Origin: Phycisphaerae bacterium
GTDB taxonomy: Bacteria; Planctomycetota; Phycisphaerae; Sedimentisphaerales; Anaerobacaceae
Assembly (NCBI GenBank): GCA_030602845.1
Contig: JAUVYZ010000043.1
Location: 1 to 10,311, forward strand
DNA length: 10,311 bases
Direction of reading: 5' to 3'
Part shown: piece after piece, positions 5,953-10,311 of the stretch
Position numbering within the stretch: position 1 is the stretch's first letter
How the letters are laid out: each line of letters opens with the position of its first letter
The notes under the pieces: generated by a model
What the model was told of the DNA's origin: nothing
Database searches by the model: none
The model's input: only the letters and a program-made list of their open reading frames with translations
Position numbers and translations under genes: made by a program

Positions 5953-6672
5953 ATGATAGAGGTTAAGGAGCTTCGCCGAAGTTTTGGGCCTATTGTTGCC
6001 GTTGACGGTGTATCGTTCAACGTTGAAAAGGGAGATGTACTCGGTTTTCTTGGCCCTAATGGCGCAGGCAAGACCACCGTAATGAGAATACTGGCTTGCT
6101 TTCTCAGGCCCGACAGCGGCTCGGCCAGCGTGTGTGGGTTCGACATTTTGAAAAAACCCGTCCAGGTGAGGCGGTCACTCGGATATCTGGCAGAGAATGC
6201 ACCGGCATATAACGAGATGACGGTAGGGGCGTTTTTGAACTTTGTTTGCGATGTCAGGCAGATTACCGGCAGTAAGCGTAAGCAGTCACTCGACCGTATT
6301 GTTCCGATGTGTGCGATTGAATCTGTGTACCATCAGACGATTGAGACGTTGTCAAAGGGATATCAACGCCGTGTGGGCCTCGCTCAAGCATTAATTCACG
6401 ACCCGGATGTCCTTATTCTCGATGAGCCTACTGACGGCCTTGACCCTAATCAAAAATATGAGGTCAGAAAGCTCATAAATAAAATGGCCAGCGATAAATG
6501 TATTATTGTCTCGACCCACATCCTTGAAGAGGTTGAGGCTGTGTGCTCGAGGATGATAATCATTTCCAGGGGCCGGATACTGGTCGACTCAACACCTGAG
6601 AAGTTGAAGGAGAAGTACCGATGCACCCTGGACGAAGTTTTCCGCAAGATTACCAAGGCCAAAGTCGCTTAG
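5953..6672 (+). CDS. gldA: ABC transporter ATP-binding protein, GldA-like
   Basis: A 239-residue cytoplasmic ATPase of the ABC-2 export type. Walker A is GPNGAGKTT (34-42), the signature LSKGYQRR (133-140), Walker B VLILDEPT (153-160), the D-loop DGLD, and the H-loop histidine 189 (STHILEE). The Q-loop position reads GYLAENAPAYNEMT, with Glu where many ABC proteins have Gln, as I recall for GldA-like ATPases. The C-terminal TLDEVFRKIT corresponds to the usual end motif of this family. The downstream permease and GldG-like gene give the gldA-gldF-gldG order known from Bacteroidetes gliding operons; outside that phylum the cassette is widespread and its substrate is not established, so the symbol denotes homology and not gliding. 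AAGGA lies 7 nt before the ATG. The stop codon sits inside the loop of an intrinsic terminator. Confidence 0.9.
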   Translation: MIEVKELRRSFGPIVAVDGVSFNVEKGDVLGFLGPNGAGKTTVMRILACFLRPDSGSASVCGFDILKKPVQVRRSLGYLAENAPAYNEMTVGAFLNFVCDVRQITGSKRKQSLDRIVPMCAIESVYHQTIETLSKGYQRRVGLAQALIHDPDVLILDEPTDGLDPNQKYEVRKLINKMASDKCIIVSTHILEEVEAVCSRMIIISRGRILVDSTPEKLKEKYRCTLDEVFRKITKAKVA

Positions 6673-6687
6673 ACTTTGGTTTTTTTT
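6659..6687 (+). terminator. Intrinsic terminator overlapping the stop codon of the ATPase gene
   Basis: CCAAAGTC (6659-6666) pairs perfectly with GACTTTGG (6672-6679) around a five-base loop, directly followed by eight T residues (6680-6687). The TAG stop (6670-6672) spans the loop and the first stem base. It lies between two genes that otherwise look like one operon, so partial termination is the likely outcome. Confidence 0.8.
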
Positions 6688-6729
6688 AGACGGCAATGGA
6701 AGCGTAACATTTTGCAGAGGAGTACAAAA

Positions 6730-7461
6730 ATGCACAGCTTTTGGGCAGTGTTCAAAAGGGAGCTAAAAAGTTATTTTACGACCCCTTTGGCGTATGTATT
6801 TCTTGTTATTTTCCTGTTCTTTTCCGGCTATCTGACATTCAAGCAGGGCTTTTATGAAATGCGACAGGCAGATATGCGGGCGTTTTTTATAAGTTTGCCC
6901 CTGCTGTTTGTTTTTATGGTGCCTGCAACAGCGATGCGTCTGTGGGCTGAAGAGCGCAAGGTCGGCTCGATTGAGCTGCTGCTTACTTTGCCCATTACAG
7001 TAACGCAGGCGGTTTTGGGAAAGTTCTTGGCAGCCTGGCTTTTCCTTGCCATTGCTTTGGCCTTAACTTTCCCTATGGCCATTACCGTTTGTTATCTCGG
7101 AGACCCCGATGTCGGCTTGATAATTACAGGGTACCTCGGCAGTTTGTTAATGGCGGGAGGATTTCTTGCTATCGGCTGTTTCTTTTCGGCGGTCAGCAAG
7201 AGCCAGGTTATTAGTTTTGTACTCTCGGTGGTTGCCTGTGCCGTGCTTGTTTTTGCAGGTATGCCCACAACGCTCAATTTCGCTTCGACCTTCTTACCTG
7301 CTGGTTTGGTTGCAGCGATAGAGAATATGAGTTTTCAGACACACTTTGAGTCGATCCAGAAGGGTGTGCTGGAGTTTAAAGACCTTTCTTACTTCGTATT
7401 GTTAATCGTTGGCTGGGTTGCTGCCAGCAGTATTGTCTTAAATGAAAGGAAGACCGGCTAA
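6730..7461 (+). CDS. gldF: ABC-2 type permease, GldF-like
   Basis: The permease is 243 residues from the ATG at 6730. That start is chosen because AGAGGAG (6716-6722) stands 7 nt before it and MHSFWAVFKRELKSYFTTPLAY is the usual family N-terminus; an in-frame TTG at 6676 lies within the terminator stem and would add a non-homologous tail. Six hydrophobic segments are visible, roughly at residues 22-42, 53-68, 96-120, 130-153, 160-178 and 220-238. The motif MRLWAEERKVGSIELLLTLP between helices 2 and 3 is diagnostic of this ABC-2 permease group and contacts the ATPase. It forms the membrane channel with the preceding ATPase. Its stop and the next start overlap by one base (TAATG), indicating translational coupling with the GldG-like gene. 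Confidence 0.9.
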   Translation: MHSFWAVFKRELKSYFTTPLAYVFLVIFLFFSGYLTFKQGFYEMRQADMRAFFISLPLLFVFMVPATAMRLWAEERKVGSIELLLTLPITVTQAVLGKFLAAWLFLAIALALTFPMAITVCYLGDPDVGLIITGYLGSLLMAGGFLAIGCFFSAVSKSQVISFVLSVVACAVLVFAGMPTTLNFASTFLPAGLVAAIENMSFQTHFESIQKGVLEFKDLSYFVLLIVGWVAASSIVLNERKTG

Positions 7462-9464
7462 TGAACAGAACAATACGGGCAATTATTGGGGCGTTCTTTG
7501 TCCTGCTGATTACTTTCTGTGCCATAAGCATTTGCCAGAACATTGGTAAATCCTTGAAGCTCGATGTAACCGACCAGAAGCTTTATACCCTTTCGAATGG
7601 GACTAGGGCAATCCTGGCTAAACTTCATCAGCCCATTAAAGCTAAGCTTTACTACGCAAAGACCGCTGCACTGAAAGGGCCCGACCAGATTAAGTATTTC
7701 AACAATTATTACGAGTTCGTCAGGGCGTTACTCGAAGAATATGTCGCAGAGGCCGAAGGTATGATTGATTTACAGGTAATCGACCCGAGGCCTTTTTCAG
7801 AGGATGAGGTCCAGGCAATGCGCTATGGCTTGACGAGATTTTTCATAACCGAAGAGGAAAATTTTTTCTTCGGACTGGTGGTGCAGACGCAGTTTGGGGT
7901 CGAAAAGGTTATACCGTTCTTTTCGCCGGACAGGCAGAATTTTGTTGAGTATGACATAAGCTATCTCATAGACACCGCAATTACCCGTCAGAAAACCAGA
8001 ATTGGTATAATGAGTTCGCTGCCGGTAATGGGTGATGACGTTAGCCCCTATATGGCCGAGTTGATGCGGAGGCAGAACCAACAGCCGAAGCCGCCCTGGA
8101 CTATTGTTCAGCAGTTGCGCAGGCAGTATGAAGTCAAGACTGTCGCCACGGATGTGAATGATATTAATGACGTTGATATTCTGTTGGTTATTCACCCCAA
8201 GGACCTGCCGGAAAAAACTTTGTTTGCGATAGACCAGTTCGTACTCAAAGGCGGCAGGACGATTGTGTGCGTTGACCCTCATTGTATTGTGGATAGGCCC
8301 GACCAAACGGCGATGCCAACGAGACCTCCTTCGGCCAGTTCCAACCTGGACCTGCTTCTGCGGACCTGGGGACTTGAGATGCCCCAAAATACATTTGCCG
8401 GGGACAGAAATATCCTGGCAGACCCGAGGCGTATAACGCGAAATCCCAGAATGGATAAGATCATTGGCTACCTTAGTTTGACACCGGCAGGAGAATGTTT
8501 CAATGCCGACAATGTTATTACGGCCGAGCTTAACCAGGTCGAAGTTTTGTTCTCCGGTGTGCTGAGGGAAATTGCGGATTCAAACCAGGTGAAAAGCAGT
8601 GACGAGATTGAGCGAACGCCGCTTCTTATGACGACTAATCAAGGCAATAGCTGGAAGGTTACCAGTCCCTATGAGCTGATGATGCTGAATCCACAACGCC
8701 TTATGGACAAGTTTGCCCCCGGCACTGCGCCTGTACCAATGGCTTATCTGATTGCAGGTCGTTTTAAAAGTAGTTTTCCCGATGGTATCGAGATTGAGGT
8801 TGAGTCCGAGCAGGACTCTTCAGACAAACCAAAAGACCCGAATGATACCCCCACAAAAACCAAAAAAAGGATTAAAGGTCTAAAGCAAGCCGCAGAAGAC
8901 TGTGCAGTGGTCGTGTTTGCGGATGTTGACTTTATAAGCGATTTACTGGCGTATGGCGATTCTTTCTTCGGCATCGGCAAGATTATTGTTGGTGATAATA
9001 GTGCTTTAATGCTGAACACAATTGATAAGTTGGGTGGGTCAGGCGATTTGATTTCAATCAGGTCCCGAGGAAACTTCAGACGGCCGTTCACTGTTGTTAA
9101 TAAAATAGAAGAGCAGGCAAAAGAAGAAGAACGTCAGGAAGTGGCAAATATTAACGCCCAAATTGCAGTCTTCCAGAGCGAGTTACGCTCTATTGTGGCT
9201 TCGGCACCAAAGGGAGAACAAGAGGTCATCGGCAGTTCCATCATGGAGAAAAAGCAGGCACTTGAATTGAAGATACATCAGGCCCAGCGCGACTTGCGCG
9301 AAGTTAAGATGACCAGACGCGAGCGCATTGAGCATTTGGGTAATAAGCTCCGCAGCTTTAATATGCTGATGACACCCGTGGGGACACTGATAATTGCTAT
9401 AGTATTGGGTATCTATCGGAGTGTAAAAAAGAGGCATTATATTAGTCACGCAAGTGACGCCTGA
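7461..9464 (+). CDS. gldG: GldG-like membrane-anchored component of an ABC transporter complex
   Basis: A 667-residue protein of the GldG / ABC-type uncharacterised transport family. It has an N-terminal membrane helix (about 8-25), an extracytoplasmic region starting with LDVTDQKLYTLSNGTRAIL (34-52), a family hallmark, and a second helix near the C-terminus (about 636-651) ending in a basic tail (YRSVKKRHY). The middle part has Rossmann-like segments (DVDILLVIHPKDLP, 237-250; GGRTIVCVDPHC, 264-275) typical of the family. Residues about 447-473 are an acidic, then lysine-rich low-complexity linker (SSDKPKDPNDTPTKTKKR). Residues about 548-632 are a charged heptad-like coiled coil (EEQAKEEERQEV... 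to REVKMTRRER). The function of the family is not defined; it presumably assembles with the permease and ATPase. Translation is coupled to the upstream gene. Confidence 0.88.
   Translation: MNRTIRAIIGAFFVLLITFCAISICQNIGKSLKLDVTDQKLYTLSNGTRAILAKLHQPIKAKLYYAKTAALKGPDQIKYFNNYYEFVRALLEEYVAEAEGMIDLQVIDPRPFSEDEVQAMRYGLTRFFITEEENFFFGLVVQTQFGVEKVIPFFSPDRQNFVEYDISYLIDTAITRQKTRIGIMSSLPVMGDDVSPYMAELMRRQNQQPKPPWTIVQQLRRQYEVKTVATDVNDINDVDILLVIHPKDLPEKTLFAIDQFVLKGGRTIVCVDPHCIVDRPDQTAMPTRPPSASSNLDLLLRTWGLEMPQNTFAGDRNILADPRRITRNPRMDKIIGYLSLTPAGECFNADNVITAELNQVEVLFSGVLREIADSNQVKSSDEIERTPLLMTTNQGNSWKVTSPYELMMLNPQRLMDKFAPGTAPVPMAYLIAGRFKSSFPDGIEIEVESEQDSSDKPKDPNDTPTKTKKRIKGLKQAAEDCAVVVFADVDFISDLLAYGDSFFGIGKIIVGDNSALMLNTIDKLGGSGDLISIRSRGNFRRPFTVVNKIEEQAKEEERQEVANINAQIAVFQSELRSIVASAPKGEQEVIGSSIMEKKQALELKIHQAQRDLREVKMTRRERIEHLGNKLRSFNMLMTPVGTLIIAIVLGIYRSVKKRHYISHASDA
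9445..9458 (+). other. Hairpin with GCAA tetraloop at the 3' end of the GldG-like gene
   Basis: GTCAC (9445-9449) pairs with GTGAC (9454-9458) around GCAA, a GNRA tetraloop in RNA. It lies six bases before the GldG-like stop codon and about 30 nt before the next start. It lacks a T-run and so is not a terminator. Confidence 0.4.
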
Positions 9465-9472
9465 TTACTGTT

Positions 9473-9493
9473 TCGAGAATCGAGGTTCGAGGA
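9473..9493 (+). repeat. 7-bp tandem repeat over the ribosome binding region
   Basis: TCGAG recurs at 9473, 9480 and 9487 with an exact 7-bp period (units TCGAGAA, TCGAGGT, TCGAGGA). The second copy provides GAGG 8 nt before the ATG at 9494 and is the likely ribosome binding site; the third is too close to the start to serve. Confidence 0.6.
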
Positions 9494-10311
9494 ATGAGCA
9501 ACAGAAAACTTATAATATTGGGAATTGTTGCGGTTCTTATGGTGATTTGGGCTGTGGTTCAGTCACGGGTTTCCAGCAGGCCCAGGACACAGCCCGATGC
9601 ACCGGCTTATCTTATCCAGGGCCTTGATACCGCTGATATAGGCAGTATCGTTTTAGGAGTGGGCGAAAAGGCGGTGACCCTGAAACGCCAAGCAGGGCGC
9701 TTTGTCGTCCTGAATAAGAACAATTATCCCGCCAAAACCAGCGAAATAAACAAGCTCATTACCTTGTGTCTGGATATTCGAGCCGGGGAATTATATACCG
9801 ATGACGCAGCGAACCACAAAGACCTTGGGGTAACCGAGAAAGACGCCGGCACTGTTGTTAAGTTTTTGAGGCCGGATTCGAATTCATCGCCCCTTACAGG
9901 GGTGGTTGTAGGAAAAGCTAAAGAGCAGGCTTCGGTGAGTTCAGTCCAGCAGGCGCAGGGTACTTACGTGAGATTGCTTCCGGGCGATAAGGTTTACCTG
10001 GTACCAACGGTACCATTAGTTAGAAGCCGGGCCATCGATTATATTGAGCAAGAGCTTATTTCCGTCAAGCGCGAAAATATTGAGTCAGTGACGGTCGCTT
10101 CTCTGGATGACGAATATACGCTGAAACCAACCGAAGATGCCAAAGGATTAGTGCTGGAAAATATGCCTGCCGGCAAAAAGTTAAAGGACAATGAAGGGGG
10201 CAGAGTTTTCACCGCCTTGACGAATCTCAGATTTGATGATGTTATGAAAGAGTCGGCCGAAAGCAAAAAATTGACCTTTGATAGGAAATTTGTTTGCAGA
10301 CTTAAGGATTC
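9494..10311 (+). CDS. DUF4340-like membrane-anchored protein (3' partial)
   Basis: The reading frame is open from the ATG at 9494 to the window end (272 complete codons), so the gene is cut by the edge. It begins MSNRKLIILGIVAVLMVIWAV, an N-terminal membrane anchor or uncleaved signal, followed by an extracytoplasmic domain. The segments IGSIVLGVGEKAVTLKRQAGRFVVLNKNNYPAKTSEINKLI and later GTYVRLLPGDKVYLVP follow the DUF4340 pattern (a short beta repeat of the type 'L.r..g.W.v....ypad...i..l...l'). DUF4340 genes commonly follow gldG homologs, which supports both this call and the operon. The gap to the GldG-like gene is 29 bp with no terminator. The biochemical role of DUF4340 is unknown. Confidence 0.85.
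   Translation, partial: MSNRKLIILGIVAVLMVIWAVVQSRVSSRPRTQPDAPAYLIQGLDTADIGSIVLGVGEKAVTLKRQAGRFVVLNKNNYPAKTSEINKLITLCLDIRAGELYTDDAANHKDLGVTEKDAGTVVKFLRPDSNSSPLTGVVVGKAKEQASVSSVQQAQGTYVRLLPGDKVYLVPTVPLVRSRAIDYIEQELISVKRENIESVTVASLDDEYTLKPTEDAKGLVLENMPAGKKLKDNEGGRVFTALTNLRFDDVMKESAESKKLTFDRKFVCRLKD

Noticed and set aside
6676..6729. TTG at 6676 as start of the permease
   Set aside because: It falls in the terminator stem without an RBS, while the ATG at 6730 has a strong RBS and the expected N-terminus.
7797..8387. Minus-strand open frame of 196 codons inside the GldG-like gene
   Set aside because: The sense frame carries clear family motifs; the antisense translation shows no domain or coherent composition.
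1..10311. CRISPR array, tRNA, rRNA or transposase gene
   Set aside because: No regularly spaced direct repeats of CRISPR type, no tRNA-like fold and no transposase motif were seen on either strand.

Overview
The window looks like a chromosomal segment of an anaerobic planctomycete, probably of the Phycisphaerae/Sedimentisphaerales type. Two secreted beta-propeller proteins begin their mature part with the DWPxWRGPxxxG...ETG...WP signature that is very common in Planctomycetota. The first two genes are NADH/ferredoxin-type iron-sulfur flavoproteins of the sort used in fermentative or anaerobic redox balancing. The lineage call is an inference from protein style; no rRNA or other marker is present.

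Layout. (1) Positions 1-2237, + strand: the 3' part of a NuoF/HndC-type flavoprotein with two C-terminal [4Fe-4S] ferredoxin motifs, then, after 2 bp, a 551-residue fusion of an N-terminal [2Fe-2S] ferredoxin, a GltD/NfnB-like FAD domain and a C-terminal Fe-S segment. They probably form one soluble electron-transfer complex. The 551-residue gene carries two apparent in-frame insertions of small palindromic DNA elements. (2) 2238-2314: a convergent intergenic region with a compact hairpin and an 8-bp tandem repeat. (3) 2315-2854, - strand: an unrecognised four-helix membrane protein with eight cysteines in two clusters. (4) 2855-3142: a gene-free stretch with a good sigma-70-like promoter for the next gene. 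(5) 3143-5805, + strand: two tandem paralogous exported PQQ-like beta-propeller proteins. (6) 5806-5952: a spacer with a second strong promoter. (7) 5953 to the window end, + strand: an ABC-2 export-type cassette with the gldA-gldF-gldG order (ATPase, six-helix permease, large GldG-like membrane-anchored protein) followed by a DUF4340-like protein cut by the window edge.

The cassette probably forms one transporter-like membrane complex. Its first gene ends inside a well-formed intrinsic terminator, so expression of the ATPase may be uncoupled from that of the membrane partners. The redox genes, the propeller genes and the ABC cassette look like three independent transcription units. The most unusual signals are the palindromic insertions in the 551-residue protein, the absence of a visible NAD(P)H-binding motif in its GltD-like part, and the intra-operon terminator.
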